A stretch of DNA of 64,000 bases from Microbacterium sp. W4I4 (GCF_030816235.1 NZ_JAUSXT010000001.1:2852001-2916000); one strand, 5' to 3'; numbered from the stretch's first letter, positions 43,701 through 51,886 are shown. The notes: generated from the letters alone by a model not told the origin. A program made the numbers and translations.

Positions 43701-43751
43701 GGCGAACTGGTCTTCCGGTACGCGTTCCGCGGGGTGCACGGGCGGGCGTGA
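40713..43751 (+). CDS. lacZ: GH2 beta-galactosidase (LacZ type)
   Basis: 1012 residues, close to E. coli LacZ. Domains in order: sugar-binding jelly roll (about 40-215, 'GLWKFHCAKNQSQVIPGFEQ'), Ig-like, TIM barrel (about 320-610), second Ig-like and the C-terminal beta-galactosidase small-chain domain (about 725-1010). The acid/base Glu is in 'VIWSCGNESFGGTVLRD' near 446 and the nucleophile Glu in 'PFLLCEYAHAMGNSFGGVGE' near 512. No signal peptide, so it hydrolyses imported beta-galactosides in the cytoplasm. The GTG start overlaps the permease stop by four bases. Convergent with lacI, 4 bp away. Confidence 0.93.
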   Translation: MTFDIDRIADPAFFSDNRLPAHSDHRWFADLDEARTGTSSFEQSLNGLWKFHCAKNQSQVIPGFEQPDTDVSGWDDIPVPSHLQLQGYDRPQYVNVGYAWDGQEGIEPGQVPTRDNPIGSYVRTFEIDRPLAVGERLSVTFHGAESAIALWLNGRYLGYSTDSFTPAEFDLTDALVAGENRLAAQVFTYSAGSWLEDQDFFRFSGIFRDVVLYRRAAVHVEDLRVTTAVADDLASAEVVLSVALEGTGSVTARLEGVGELTAREDGAFALRVDAPRLWSTEDPHLYDLVIEVRDAAGQLLEVIPQRVGIRRFGIENGVLSLNGARVVFNGINRHEFGLNGRVASRELAESDIRMLKAYGVNAIRTSHYPNDSAFYALADEYGMLVIDEMNLETHGRWTEIRHFDKPLETALPGDHAEWLPAVLDRARSMLERDKNHPSVVIWSCGNESFGGTVLRDVADWFRSVDDRPVHYEGVRWDPRYPETTDIASQMYTSAADVEVYLSEHRDKPFLLCEYAHAMGNSFGGVGEYIELAYRDELFQGGFIWDFADQAIRMTDRYGREFFGYGGDNGEAPHDHDFSGNGIFFADHTPSPKAQEMKKLYQGYVVDVFASENTASGFALTSRMLFTSSAAYETRVTISREGRIVSTGVVDTDVAPGQTATFDLPHPVPTAAGEYAIVVSLHLRAATDWAPAGHEVAWGEHVLTVGAPAALASAPTPTVVEGTLSIGVHGPGFHVLFSRIFNGLSSYRYGETSTGGRELLSGVVTPNFWHAPTANERGWGGPFDEGQWLLASRYGRASRFHEPADISVEVEDGAVRIGYRYELPTVPVTHCDLSYLIDGAGRVEVTQRMTVPEGMAQMPEFATMLTMPADYDRVRWYGDGPEESYVDRREGARLGVYDRRVADMLTPYLRPQEAGNRTGVRWAEVTDAQGIGLRFEGEPTMEFSALSWTPAEIESALHPNELPPIHRTIVRPALMRRGVAGDDSWGARPLDKHLLPTGELVFRYAFRGVHGRA

Positions 43752-43755
43752 GCGT

Positions 43756-44784
43756 CTAACGTGCAGGTGGCGCCGTGCTCTCCCGGGTGACGAGCGCGGT
43801 GGCCACCAGCCCGGGCGGCGTGAACCGGCGCTTCTCGATCTGATCGATCAGCATGCCCACCGCAGCGGTGCCCACCCTGTCGAAGTACTGGTGGATCGTC
43901 GTCAGGGGCGGCTGGAAGTCGGCCGCCATGTCCATGTCGTCGAATCCGACCACGCTGACGGAGCCGGGAACGGGGCGTCCCGCCTCGCTCAGCGCCCGCA
44001 TCGCGCCGAGGGCCATCTCGTCGTTGGCAGCGAACACTGCGGTCGCGTCGGGCTCGGCCGCGAGCCGCTGCCCGGCGGCATACCCGGATGCCGTGCTCCA
44101 GTCGCCCTGCAGGGCAGGGGGCACGATGCGGCCATGGGCCCGCAGCGTGTCCGCCCAGGAGTTCGCACGATCCTCAGCGGAGTACGAGTTCTCGGGACCG
44201 CGGATGTGCCAGACCGTCTCGTGCCCGAGCTCGAGCAGATGCTCGGTGGCCAGCCGTGCGCCCTGCACCTGGTCGATGTCGATCGACGGGTACGGATGCG
44301 AGTCGCCGGCGGTCACGACGACCGCCGGGATGCCGGTGATCTGGGCGAGGTCGGAATCCTGCAGCTCGTGCGCCTCGAGCACGACGAGCACCCCGTCGAC
44401 GGCCTGGTCTGCGAGCCGGGCGAACGCTCCCGTGAAACCGGCCTGCGCGATCGTCCACAGCGGCGTGAGCGCCAGCGAGTACCCCTGCTTCGCCGCTTCG
44501 TTCGCGACCGCTTCGAGCGTGTGCATGTTGCCGTAGCTGGACAGCCCCGACATGATCACGCCGAGGGTGCGGAACCTGCCGGACTTCAGCGCCCGCGCGG
44601 CGGAGTTCGGCCGGTAGCCGAGCCGGTCCATCGCGGCGAGCACCTTCTCGCGGGTGGCCGGCCGCACGATGTCCATGCCGTTGGCCACGCGCGACACAGT
44701 CTGCGCGGAGACGCCGGCCTCGCGCGCGACGTCGATGATCGACGGTGCGCGCCACACGCGCGAATCGTCTGCTCGCTCTGCCAC
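43756..44784 (-). CDS. LacI-family transcriptional regulator
   Basis: 342 residues. Helix-turn-helix: 'PSIIDVAREAGVSAQTVSRV' with hinge 'RPNSAARALKSGRFRTLGVI'. The ligand-binding domain includes 'GVLVVLEAHELQDSDLAQIT', 'ATAVFAANDEMALGAMRALS' and 'SVVGFDDMDMAADFQPPLTT'. I chose GTG 44784 (GAGGAG at five bases); the frame is open to 44895 but that part covers the repeat-rich control region. Convergent with lacZ, so a role in the beta-galactoside operon is plausible, with 37384-37403 as a possible operator. Confidence 0.87.
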   Translation of the reverse strand: MAERADDSRVWRAPSIIDVAREAGVSAQTVSRVANGMDIVRPATREKVLAAMDRLGYRPNSAARALKSGRFRTLGVIMSGLSSYGNMHTLEAVANEAAKQGYSLALTPLWTIAQAGFTGAFARLADQAVDGVLVVLEAHELQDSDLAQITGIPAVVVTAGDSHPYPSIDIDQVQGARLATEHLLELGHETVWHIRGPENSYSAEDRANSWADTLRAHGRIVPPALQGDWSTASGYAAGQRLAAEPDATAVFAANDEMALGAMRALSEAGRPVPGSVSVVGFDDMDMAADFQPPLTTIHQYFDRVGTAAVGMLIDQIEKRRFTPPGLVATALVTRESTAPPAR

Positions 44785-44827
44785 CGGTCTCCTCGCCGCT
44801 CTCGCCACGATATCGCGAGACTTCTGT

Positions 44828-44889
44828 TCCAGCGTGAGACTGCACGCCTGCCGTGCCGTCTCATGCTGGACGGCAAGTCTCATGCTGGA
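44828..44889. promoter_or_regulatory. three copies of a 13-bp word upstream of lacI
   Basis: GTCTCATGCTGGA at 44858-44870 and 44877-44889 (19 bp apart) and its near-exact inverse TCCAGCGTGAGAC at 44828-44840. They lie 44-105 bp before the lacI start. The word is not itself palindromic; a dimer could bind the inverted pair. Confidence 0.6.
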
Positions 44890-44947
44890 GGCCACGTCCC
44901 GTGGCCGGGGCGAGCGCTCGGATCGTGCGCCTCAGATCGTGGTGCGC

Positions 44948-45793
44948 TCAGACGTGATCGCGCCACGAGTGCTGGGGTGCGAACCCCAGCACGTCGCGGG
45001 CGTGATCTATGGAGAGCAGCGTCTCGTGCTCGCCCACCTCGCGGGTCACCGGGACATCCGGGAACACCTCGGCGATCAGCTCGGCGTTCGGGCGCGACAT
45101 CACCGTGTCGGCCGCGGCGATGATGAAGCGATCGAAGCCCGGGGCCGCGACCTGCAGTGCGCGCTCGACGGCTTGCGCGCCGTCTCGCGCATCGATGTAG
45201 CCCCACAGGTTCCACTTGCGCCGCAGCGCGTCGGCATCGAAGGAGGGGAACTCGGCGTAGTCCTCGGGAACCATCACGTTCGAGAAGCGCAGCGCGGTGA
45301 TCGACAGGTCGGGATGCCAGCGCACCAGCTCCCGAGCCAGCTGCTCCTCGAGCGTCTTCACCAGCGAGTACACCGACTCGGGGCGGGCGGGATACTCCTC
45401 GTCGACCGGGATGTAGGGCGGCGGCACGTCGAAGGGCAGACCCAGCACCGTCTCGCTGGACGCGTAGACGATCCGGCGGATGCCGAGCCGCACGGCGGCC
45501 CAGAACACGTTGAACGTCGCCGGCATGTTGTTGTGGAAGGTCGCGACGTCGCTGCGGATGCCGGGGGCGGGGATCGCACCGAGGTGCACCACGGCGTCGA
45601 TGCCGTCGTGGCGGTCGCCCACCGCGGTGAGCGCATCGACGACCTGCCCGTAGTCGGTGAGGTCGACCTGCACGAAGTCGGGGCCGCGGGTGCCGACGAC
45701 GTCCATGCCGATCACATCCCAGCCCTTCGCGCGCAGTTCGCGGGCGACGACGCTGCCGAGCTTGCCGGTGGATCCGGTGAGGGCGATGCGCAT
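44948..45793 (-). CDS. NAD-dependent epimerase/dehydratase family protein
   Basis: 281 residues, extended SDR. The Rossmann motif is 'MRIALTGSTGKLGSVVAREL'; 'IDAVVHLGAIPAP' follows near residue 65; the catalytic YxxxK is 'ESVYSLVKTLEEQLA' near 140; 'FSNVMVPEDYAEFP' comes later. The layout is close to that of uronate dehydrogenases and sugar epimerases of about 265-280 residues; the substrate is open. It lies downstream of the esterase gene but is separated from it by a strong terminator. The word TGTCAACGTTATA at 45820 upstream resembles the AACGTT operator set of the neighbouring LacI. Confidence 0.8.
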   Translation of the reverse strand: MRIALTGSTGKLGSVVARELRAKGWDVIGMDVVGTRGPDFVQVDLTDYGQVVDALTAVGDRHDGIDAVVHLGAIPAPGIRSDVATFHNNMPATFNVFWAAVRLGIRRIVYASSETVLGLPFDVPPPYIPVDEEYPARPESVYSLVKTLEEQLARELVRWHPDLSITALRFSNVMVPEDYAEFPSFDADALRRKWNLWGYIDARDGAQAVERALQVAAPGFDRFIIAAADTVMSRPNAELIAEVFPDVPVTREVGEHETLLSIDHARDVLGFAPQHSWRDHV

Positions 45794-45884
45794 GAGGATT
45801 CTGCCTTCCGTCGGGGTGTTGTCAACGTTATAGCGTGCCGGCGCGCCGCGGACCGGAGTCGGGCTGATGATCGCACGAACGAGC

Positions 45885-45927
45885 GGAGCGCCCTCCCGGA
45901 CTCCATCGGAGTCCAGGAGGGCGCTCC
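45885..45927 (-). terminator. very strong hairpin after the esterase gene
   Basis: Outer stem GGAGCGCCCTCC/GGAGGGCGCTCC (12 bp) and inner stem GGACTCC/GGAGTCC (7 bp), one mismatch between, ATC loop. It lies 21 bp past the esterase stop on the minus strand. Confidence 0.88.
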
Positions 45928-45947
45928 TGCTTCAGCGGTGACCTCGG

Positions 45948-48149
45948 TCAGCTCGCGGGCGCGTCCTGGAACAGACGCGGCGCGAAATCGATGAGGTTCT
46001 TCTGCCAGACATCCCACCCGTGCGGGCCGGGCGTCACGCCGTCGAACTGGTACTCGATGCCGATCCGATCCATCGTCTCGATCGAGCTCATCATCCCCGG
46101 GTAGACGAAATCGGTGATGTCTCCGATGTAGAAGCGGAAGATGTCGGTGTTGGCGTTGATCGCCTCGACATCCACTCCGTCTCCGCTGCCGAAGCCGGCC
46201 GAGAAGACGCCGATCGAGGCGAACTGCTCCGGCTGCGACTTGACCACCGACAGCGTGCGCGCACCACCCGCCGACAGACCTGCGAGCGCACGCTGATGCG
46301 GATCGCTGCTGACGTTGTAGTTCTGCTCCGTCGTGGGGACGACGTTCTGGAGCAGCTCCTTCGGATAGTCGCCGACGTTGCCGTTCGGCATCACCACGAC
46401 CATCGGCTCGGTGGCGCCGTCGAGCGCGAGGTTGTCGAGGATCTGACGCGCGCGTCCGACCTCCACCCAGTCGGTCCAGCTCTGGCCGCCGCCGTGGTTG
46501 AGCACGAACAGCGGGTAGGGCTCGGCGCGCTCCGCGTCATAGCCCGGGGGAGTCCAGACATAGGCGCGGCGCTCCTGGCCCGCCACGGTGCTCTGGTACG
46601 TCATGACGTCCAGATCTCCGCCCTGCCCCTGGGGCACATCGGTCAGCAGACGTGACTCCTCGCCCTCGACGAGGAACGTGCTCCACATCGGCTCCGAGGT
46701 CACCGACGTGGGGTTGGATGCGTCCTTGACGGCCGCGCGGTCGACGATGAGCCGGTAGTGGTAGAACCACGGGTCCATCGGGCCCATCGTCACCTGCCAG
46801 CGATCGCCGACCTTGTTCATCTCGGTGCGCAGCCAGCTGCCGCCGGGAGCGATGTTCGCCCAAACCGAGACGTAGTCGGCGTCCGCGAAATCGGTGGTCG
46901 TCTCGAACGTGACGAAGCCGTCCTCGCTGATCCACGGCGTCGGCGTCGTTCCGGATGCCGGCTTCTCGAACCGCTTAATGAGTGCGGTGTGTCCCTCGCT
47001 CATGGCCGGGTCGGATGCCGACTTCGTGAACAGACGGGGAGCGAAGTCGATCAGGTTCTCCTGCCAGGCGTTCCAGTTGTGGCCCGCGTCGGGATTCACG
47101 CCGTCGAACTGGTACTTCAGTCCGAGCTCGTCGAACTTCTGGAACGAATCGTGGACGTCGTTGTGCGCGGCGTCCGTCGGGTTGCCGACGTAGACGCGGA
47201 ACAGGTCGGTCCTGTCGTTCATCTTCTCGACCGGGATGCCAGCGAGGTCGCCGAAGCGGCCGGCGCCGAAGGTGCCGATCGCGGCGAACTCGCCGGGGTG
47301 CTCACTGAACACCTCGAAGGTCTGACCGCCGCCCATCGACAATCCCGCCAATGCGCGCTTCTTGCGCGAGGGCGAGACGTTGTAGTCCTTCTCGACGGCC
47401 GGGACGATGTTCTCGAGCAGTTCCGCCGAGAAGTCGTCGACGTTGCCGTTCGCCATCACGACGAGCATGTCCTCGAGCTGTCCGGCCAGCCACAGGTTGT
47501 CCAGGATCTGCTCGGCGCGGCCGACCTCGACCCAGTCCCGATAGCTCTGGCCGCCGCCGTGCTGCAGGTACAGCACCGGGAGCTTCTTGCCCTTGGGCTT
47601 GTACGTCGGCGGTACCCAGACGAGGGCATCCCGCTGCTCTCCGGCCACGGCGCTGTCGTAGGTCAGCGTCTCGATGGTGCCGGCCGCTTCCGGTGCGTCG
47701 GCGAGCAGCGCCGCCGAGTCGCCGGGGATGAAGAACGTGCTCCATTCCGGCTCGGATGCCACGCTGGTGGCGTTGCTGGCGTCCTTCAGCACCTTGCTGT
47801 CGTCTCCGGTGACCTGGTAGTAGTACAGCCCGGGCTCGAAGGGGCCGTACGTGGCGGTCCATGAGGCGCCGCTGCGCTGCAACCCGATCTGCGCCCAGTT
47901 GTGCGACAGGCCGAAGTTTCCTTCCACCACGACCTGCGACACCGCACCGACCGCGTCTTCGACCGCGCTGTTGGGCACGCTGATCCTCAGATAGCCGTCG
48001 TCCTGCACGTCGATCCACGGGTCGGCGGCGACGGCTGGGGAAGCCGCTGCGAGGCCTGTGATCGCGATGAGCGAGGCCGTGAGCAGGCCGAGTGCGCGTC
48101 GCGTTCTTCCGCGTCGTCCCGAAGGCCGACGCTCGGATGTGATCTCCAT
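45948..48149 (-). CDS. secreted tandem CE1-type esterase (two esterase modules)
   Basis: 733 residues. A signal peptide (about 1-43, hydrophobic 'ALGLLTASLIAITGLAAASP', AVAA cleavage) precedes two homologous modules of about 340 residues. Each has an N-terminal beta-sandwich ('FEPGLYYYQVTGDDSKVLKD' against 'MDPWFYHYRLIVDRAAVKDA') and an esterase-D alpha/beta hydrolase domain. Nucleophile Ser: 'RALAGLSMGGGQTFEV' and 'RALAGLSAGGARTLSV'; His near 'GHNWNAWQENLIDFAPRLF' and 'GPHGWDVWQKNLIDFAPRLF'. CE1 enzymes remove feruloyl or acetyl groups from arabinoxylan. AACGTT operators lie upstream and LacI and GH51 genes adjoin, so arabinoxylan debranching is inferred. Confidence 0.87.
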   Translation of the reverse strand: MEITSERRPSGRRGRTRRALGLLTASLIAITGLAAASPAVAADPWIDVQDDGYLRISVPNSAVEDAVGAVSQVVVEGNFGLSHNWAQIGLQRSGASWTATYGPFEPGLYYYQVTGDDSKVLKDASNATSVASEPEWSTFFIPGDSAALLADAPEAAGTIETLTYDSAVAGEQRDALVWVPPTYKPKGKKLPVLYLQHGGGQSYRDWVEVGRAEQILDNLWLAGQLEDMLVVMANGNVDDFSAELLENIVPAVEKDYNVSPSRKKRALAGLSMGGGQTFEVFSEHPGEFAAIGTFGAGRFGDLAGIPVEKMNDRTDLFRVYVGNPTDAAHNDVHDSFQKFDELGLKYQFDGVNPDAGHNWNAWQENLIDFAPRLFTKSASDPAMSEGHTALIKRFEKPASGTTPTPWISEDGFVTFETTTDFADADYVSVWANIAPGGSWLRTEMNKVGDRWQVTMGPMDPWFYHYRLIVDRAAVKDASNPTSVTSEPMWSTFLVEGEESRLLTDVPQGQGGDLDVMTYQSTVAGQERRAYVWTPPGYDAERAEPYPLFVLNHGGGQSWTDWVEVGRARQILDNLALDGATEPMVVVMPNGNVGDYPKELLQNVVPTTEQNYNVSSDPHQRALAGLSAGGARTLSVVKSQPEQFASIGVFSAGFGSGDGVDVEAINANTDIFRFYIGDITDFVYPGMMSSIETMDRIGIEYQFDGVTPGPHGWDVWQKNLIDFAPRLFQDAPAS

Positions 48150-48249
48150 CGATTCCTCATCTCGTGTGATGTGGCCGGCTCGGATTCTGCGTGTACGCAG
48201 CTGGGGCGAGCCGTTCAGGGAATGCGGACCACGGCGTCGAGGATGCCTA

Positions 48250-48327
48250 TTTACAACGTCGTAAAGTTCGCACGCGGCCACTATCTCAGACATCACAAGG
48301 CAGGTCAACGACGAATTTCCAACGTTG
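48250..48327. promoter_or_regulatory. LacI-type operators upstream of the esterase gene
   Basis: TTTACAACGTCGTAAA (48250-48265, one mismatched symmetric pair) and CAACGTTG (48320-48327, perfect). Both share the AACGTY core with TACAACGTTGTA before the GH51 gene (49626). They lie in the 314-bp gene-free stretch 48150-48463, which otherwise holds only a two-copy 24-bp repeat. Confidence 0.65.
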
Positions 48328-48407
48328 TGCTATCCGAAAGTCGACAGTCGGATGCTGGAAGGTGGATGCCCTCGTGGCGTACTTGCGCGCGGATGCCGCG
48401 CCTGCGC

Positions 48408-48455
48408 GGTGGACCGGGTGCCGTGACCGGCGGTGGACCGGGTGCCGTGACCGAC
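48408..48455. repeat. two tandem 24-bp units
   Basis: 48408-48431 and 48432-48455 both read GGTGGACCGGGTGCCGTGAC and then CG plus GC or AC, differing at one base. Nine bp past the second copy is the lacI stop. Probably a slippage duplication. Confidence 0.75.
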
Positions 48456-48463
48456 GGTGCTCG

Positions 48464-49495
48464 TCAGCGTCGGCGGCCGGAGAAACCCGTCGACTCGCGT
48501 CGGATGATCTGGAAGTCCGGCGTGACAGTGCGCGGTGCGCGCCGGGTGCCCTTCTCGGCGATGCGCTCGATGAGCAGGTCGACCGCCTCGGTGGCGATCT
48601 GCTCGCGTCCGATGTCCACACTGGTCAGTGAGGGCATGGAGAACTCGGCCTCATCGGTGTTGTCGAAGCCGATGACGGCGACGTCCTCGGGGACGCGCAG
48701 CCCCGCCTCGCCGAGGGCGCGCAGTGCGCCGAGCCCGAGGGTGTCGTTGAGTGCGAAGATCGCGTCGAACCGGACGCCGTCGTCGATGAGGGTGCGTGTC
48801 GTCTCGGCGCCGGCGGAGCGACTCCAGTGCTCGTTCGGTCTGATGAGATCGGCGTCGACCTCGACGTCCGCGCGCTCGAGGGCCAGGAGATAGCCGTCCA
48901 GGCGCAGACCGGCAGAGCTCGCCTCCTGGCCGCGCTCGCGCTCGGTGCCGATGATCGCGATCCTCCGGCGTCCGATGTCCAGCAGATGCTCGGTGGCAGC
49001 GCGGGCGGACGAGGTGTTGTGCATGGCGACGTGGTCGGTCGGCCCGTCGAAGATCCGCTCGCCCAGGAGCACGAGCGGAAACGAGGTGCCCAGCGACTCG
49101 GCATCCTTCTGCCCGAGCGCCGACGGGCTGAAGATCAGCCCGTCGGTGAGGCGGAGTCGGCCGCCGCGGACGGCCTGCAGCTCGCGCTCGCGATCGCCGC
49201 TGGTCTGCTCGATGACCACGCCGAGGCCGCGTGCATCTGCGGCGCGGATGATGGCATCCGCGAGTTCGGCGAAGTAGCTCTCGCGCAGGGCGGGCACGGC
49301 GAGTCCGATCACCCCGGTGCGTCCGGAGCGGAGCCCGCGCGCGGTGAGATTCGGGTGGTAGTCGAGTTCGTCGATCGCCGTCAGCACCCGCTCGCGGGTC
49401 GTGCCGCGCACATGCGGGTAGTCGTTGATCACGTTCGAGACGGTCTTCACGGACACTCCGGCGAGACGCGCGACGTCGTGCATCGTCGATCCCAT
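48464..49495 (-). CDS. LacI-family transcriptional regulator
   Basis: 343 residues. Helix-turn-helix 'TMHDVARLAGVSVKTVSNVI' with hinge 'HPNLTARGLRSGRTGVIGLA'. The effector domain includes 'GLIFSPSALGQKDAESLGTS', 'FDAIFALNDTLGLGALRALG' and 'DVAVIGFDNTDEAEFSMPSL'. Start ATG 49495. It lies between the esterase and GH51 genes, each preceded by AACGTT-centred palindromes, so it probably represses both; the inducer may be an arabino-oligosaccharide or L-arabinose. Convergence with nothing and the short distance to the 49626 site suggest autoregulation. Confidence 0.88.
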   Translation of the reverse strand: MGSTMHDVARLAGVSVKTVSNVINDYPHVRGTTRERVLTAIDELDYHPNLTARGLRSGRTGVIGLAVPALRESYFAELADAIIRAADARGLGVVIEQTSGDRERELQAVRGGRLRLTDGLIFSPSALGQKDAESLGTSFPLVLLGERIFDGPTDHVAMHNTSSARAATEHLLDIGRRRIAIIGTERERGQEASSAGLRLDGYLLALERADVEVDADLIRPNEHWSRSAGAETTRTLIDDGVRFDAIFALNDTLGLGALRALGEAGLRVPEDVAVIGFDNTDEAEFSMPSLTSVDIGREQIATEAVDLLIERIAEKGTRRAPRTVTPDFQIIRRESTGFSGRRR

Positions 49496-49625
49496 CGTGC
49501 CCCCATCATCCGGACCCGCGTCCGGGTTCTCATACTCTATCCGCGCCCCGGATGCGCCCTCCGGACCGGCGCTCGGCGTTCACGCGCGCAGATTGACACG
49601 GGTGGCGTGCACCGGACAGACTATC

Positions 49626-49637
49626 TACAACGTTGTA
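49626..49637. promoter_or_regulatory. LacI operator TACAACGTTGTA
   Basis: A perfect 12-bp palindrome with central CG, 69 bp upstream of the GH51 ATG and 131 bp from the lacI start on the other strand, so it can serve both divergent genes. Confidence 0.75.
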
Positions 49638-49705
49638 TATCGGTCGATCGCCGCTGAACTGCGCGACGACATCGGGGTCTTCTCAGGGGGCCGGAGAGGA
49701 CGACC

Positions 49706-51205
49706 ATGACCAGTGCGCGCATTTCCATCGACCGTGAGGCCGTCGTCGCTCCGATCGATCGGCGCATCTTCGGCTCGTTCGTCGAGCATCTCGGCCGCTG
49801 CGTCTACGACGGCATCTACGAGCCGGGCCACCCCACGGCGAACGAGGACGGCTTCCGCCTGGACGTCGTCGACCTGGTGCGCGAGCTCGGCTCCAGCACC
49901 ATCCGCTACCCCGGCGGCAACTTCGTCTCGGGCTTCCGCTGGGAGGACTCGGTCGGACCACGCGAGAACCGCCCGGTGCGCCGCGACCTCGCCTGGCACT
50001 CCCTGGAGACCAACCAGGTCGGTGTGGACGAGTTCTCCCGCTGGCTGAAGCTCACCGGCTCCGAGCTGATGATGGCCGTCAACCTCGGCACCCGTGGCAT
50101 CGAAGCGGCCCTCGACCTGCTCGAGTACTGCAATCACCCCTCCGGCACGGCGCTCAGCGATCAGCGCATCGCCAACGGCACGGTCGAGCCGCACGACATC
50201 CGGATGTGGTGCCTGGGCAACGAGATGGACGGCCCCTGGCAGACCGGCTACATGACGGCCGACGACTACGGCAAGCTCGCCGCCCGCACCGCGCAGGCCA
50301 TGAAGGCCGCCGACCGCACCCTCGAGCTCGTCGTCTGCGGCTCCTCGGGCTCGTCGATGCCGACCTTCGGCGACTGGGAGCGCACGGTGCTCGAGCATTC
50401 CTACGAGCACGTCGACTACATCTCCTGCCACGCCTACTACCAGGAGCGCGGCGGAGACCTCGGCTCGTTCCTGGCCTCCTCGCTGAACATGCAGTACTTC
50501 ATCGAGACCGTCGTGGCATCCGCCGATCACGTCGGCTACAAGCTGAAGAGCGACAAGAAGATCAAGCTCTCCTTCGATGAATGGAACATCTGGTACCTCG
50601 ACGAGCACCAGGCCTCCGATGAGGTCAACGACGAATGGCGCTACGCGCCGCGTCAGCTCGAGGACGTGTACTCGGTGGCGGATGCCGTGGTCCTGGGCAA
50701 CCTGCTGATCACGCTGCTCAAGAACCACGACCGCGTGGCATCCGCCTCTCTCGCTCAGCTGGTCAACGTGATCGCCCCCATCATGACCGAGCCCGGCGGC
50801 GACGCCTGGCGGCAGACCACGTTCTTCCCGTTCTCGGTCACCTCGCGCCTGGCGAAGGGCGAGATCATCAAGCCGCGCATCGACGTCGGCACCTACGAGA
50901 CGGCCGTGCACGGCGACGCTCCGCTGGTCGACTCGGTGGTCACGACCGACGGCGACGGCTCGGCGGTCTTCCTCGTCAACCGCAGCCTCACGGAGTCGAT
51001 CACGGTCACCATCGATGCCGCTCAGCTCGACGTCTCCTCGATCGACGAGGCCGTGACGCTGTGGGACGACGACGTCTACGCGAAGAACACCCTCGCGGAC
51101 CAGAACCGCGTGGGGCTGAAGGCGCTCGAGGGAGCCGTGCTCGCCGGCGGCGTCCTCACCGTGACGCTGCCGCCGGTGTCCTGGTCGGCGCTCGCGCTGT
51201 CCTGA
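49706..51205 (+). CDS. GH51 alpha-L-arabinofuranosidase
   Basis: 499 residues, full GH51 length. TIM barrel about 20-385 and C-terminal beta-sandwich to the end. Acid/base Glu in 'MWCLGNEMDGPWQTGYMTAD' near residue 173 and nucleophile Glu in 'KLSFDEWNIWYLDEH' near 292, matching the usual E175/E294 spacing; 'SSTIRYPGGNFVSGFRWEDS' is the conserved substrate loop. No signal peptide, so it removes arabinofuranosyl units from imported arabino(xylo)-oligosaccharides in the cytoplasm. It is divergent from its likely LacI regulator. ATG 49706 follows GGAGAGGA. Confidence 0.93.
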   Translation: MTSARISIDREAVVAPIDRRIFGSFVEHLGRCVYDGIYEPGHPTANEDGFRLDVVDLVRELGSSTIRYPGGNFVSGFRWEDSVGPRENRPVRRDLAWHSLETNQVGVDEFSRWLKLTGSELMMAVNLGTRGIEAALDLLEYCNHPSGTALSDQRIANGTVEPHDIRMWCLGNEMDGPWQTGYMTADDYGKLAARTAQAMKAADRTLELVVCGSSGSSMPTFGDWERTVLEHSYEHVDYISCHAYYQERGGDLGSFLASSLNMQYFIETVVASADHVGYKLKSDKKIKLSFDEWNIWYLDEHQASDEVNDEWRYAPRQLEDVYSVADAVVLGNLLITLLKNHDRVASASLAQLVNVIAPIMTEPGGDAWRQTTFFPFSVTSRLAKGEIIKPRIDVGTYETAVHGDAPLVDSVVTTDGDGSAVFLVNRSLTESITVTIDAAQLDVSSIDEAVTLWDDDVYAKNTLADQNRVGLKALEGAVLAGGVLTVTLPPVSWSALALS

Positions 51206-51250
51206 GGCGCCGGGCGCGCGTGATCCAGGCGAACCGGTGAGTGCGCGGAT

Positions 51251-51808
51251 TCAGGCGACGCGGATGCCGTCGAGCTGAAGCTCCAGGAACCGGCGCCAGC
51301 CGCCGCGCTCCGACACGTTCGCCATTGCGCCGCGGGAGATGAGCACGAAGTCTGCCGCAGTGAAGTCGGCGCGCAGGTGCCCTGCATCGACCGCGTGCCG
51401 ACAGATCCGGTCCATGATCTCCGCGAACGCCACCTTCTCCGCCTCGATATCCGCCCACGTCGGCTCCTCCGCCCCGAGGATCGAGAAGCGGAAGGCCGCA
51501 TCGGGCTCGACGGACTCCAGGTAGCCGTAGAGCAGCATCTCGAACGCGGCCCAGGCGTCGTCCTGCTTCTCGGCCTCACGTGCAAGTTTCGTCACGGCTT
51601 CGAACCGGCGCCCGATGATCGCCGCGCGCAGTGCCTGCTTGTCGACGAAGTGCCGGTAGAGCGTCCCGACGCCCAACCCGGCACGCGCGGCGATCTGATC
51701 CATCTGCACGTTCTCGCCGTCCTGGGCGAACAACTCCGCGGCCGCATCGAGCACGGCCTCGCGGTTGCGTCGCGCGTCCGCGCGCAGCGATCGTTCAACA
51801 GCGGCCAT
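51251..51808 (-). CDS. TetR-family transcriptional regulator
   Basis: 185 residues. The N-terminal helix-turn-helix is 'NREAVLDAAAELFAQDGENV', 'QMDQIAARAGLGVGTLYRHF' and 'VDKQALRAAIIGRRFEAVTK'. The C-terminal ligand domain is helical with no recognisable family. It is divergent from the NmrA-like gene across 78 bp that hold an 18-bp palindrome, the classical arrangement for a TetR repressor of a small detoxification enzyme. The effector is unknown. Confidence 0.9.
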   Translation of the reverse strand: MAAVERSLRADARRNREAVLDAAAELFAQDGENVQMDQIAARAGLGVGTLYRHFVDKQALRAAIIGRRFEAVTKLAREAEKQDDAWAAFEMLLYGYLESVEPDAAFRFSILGAEEPTWADIEAEKVAFAEIMDRICRHAVDAGHLRADFTAADFVLISRGAMANVSERGGWRRFLELQLDGIRVA

Positions 51809-51852
51809 GCCTTCACTGTAGTTGACCGAGGGTGATCTCCGGCGTATATTCG

Positions 51853-51870
51853 GAACCGGAATTCAGGTTC
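51853..51870. promoter_or_regulatory. TetR operator palindrome
   Basis: GAACCGGAATTCAGGTTC: 18 bp, symmetric except one pair, centred on GAATTC, in the tetR/NmrA-like intergenic region and next to a TATATT box (51845-51850). Confidence 0.65.
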
Positions 51871-51886
51871 ATATTATGGAGGAATC

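Noticed and set aside
40608..43739. A 1043-codon open frame on the minus strand opposite lacZ
   Set aside because: It is antisense to a GH2 gene with both catalytic Glu motifs and has the His/Arg/Gly-rich composition of a high-GC shadow frame.
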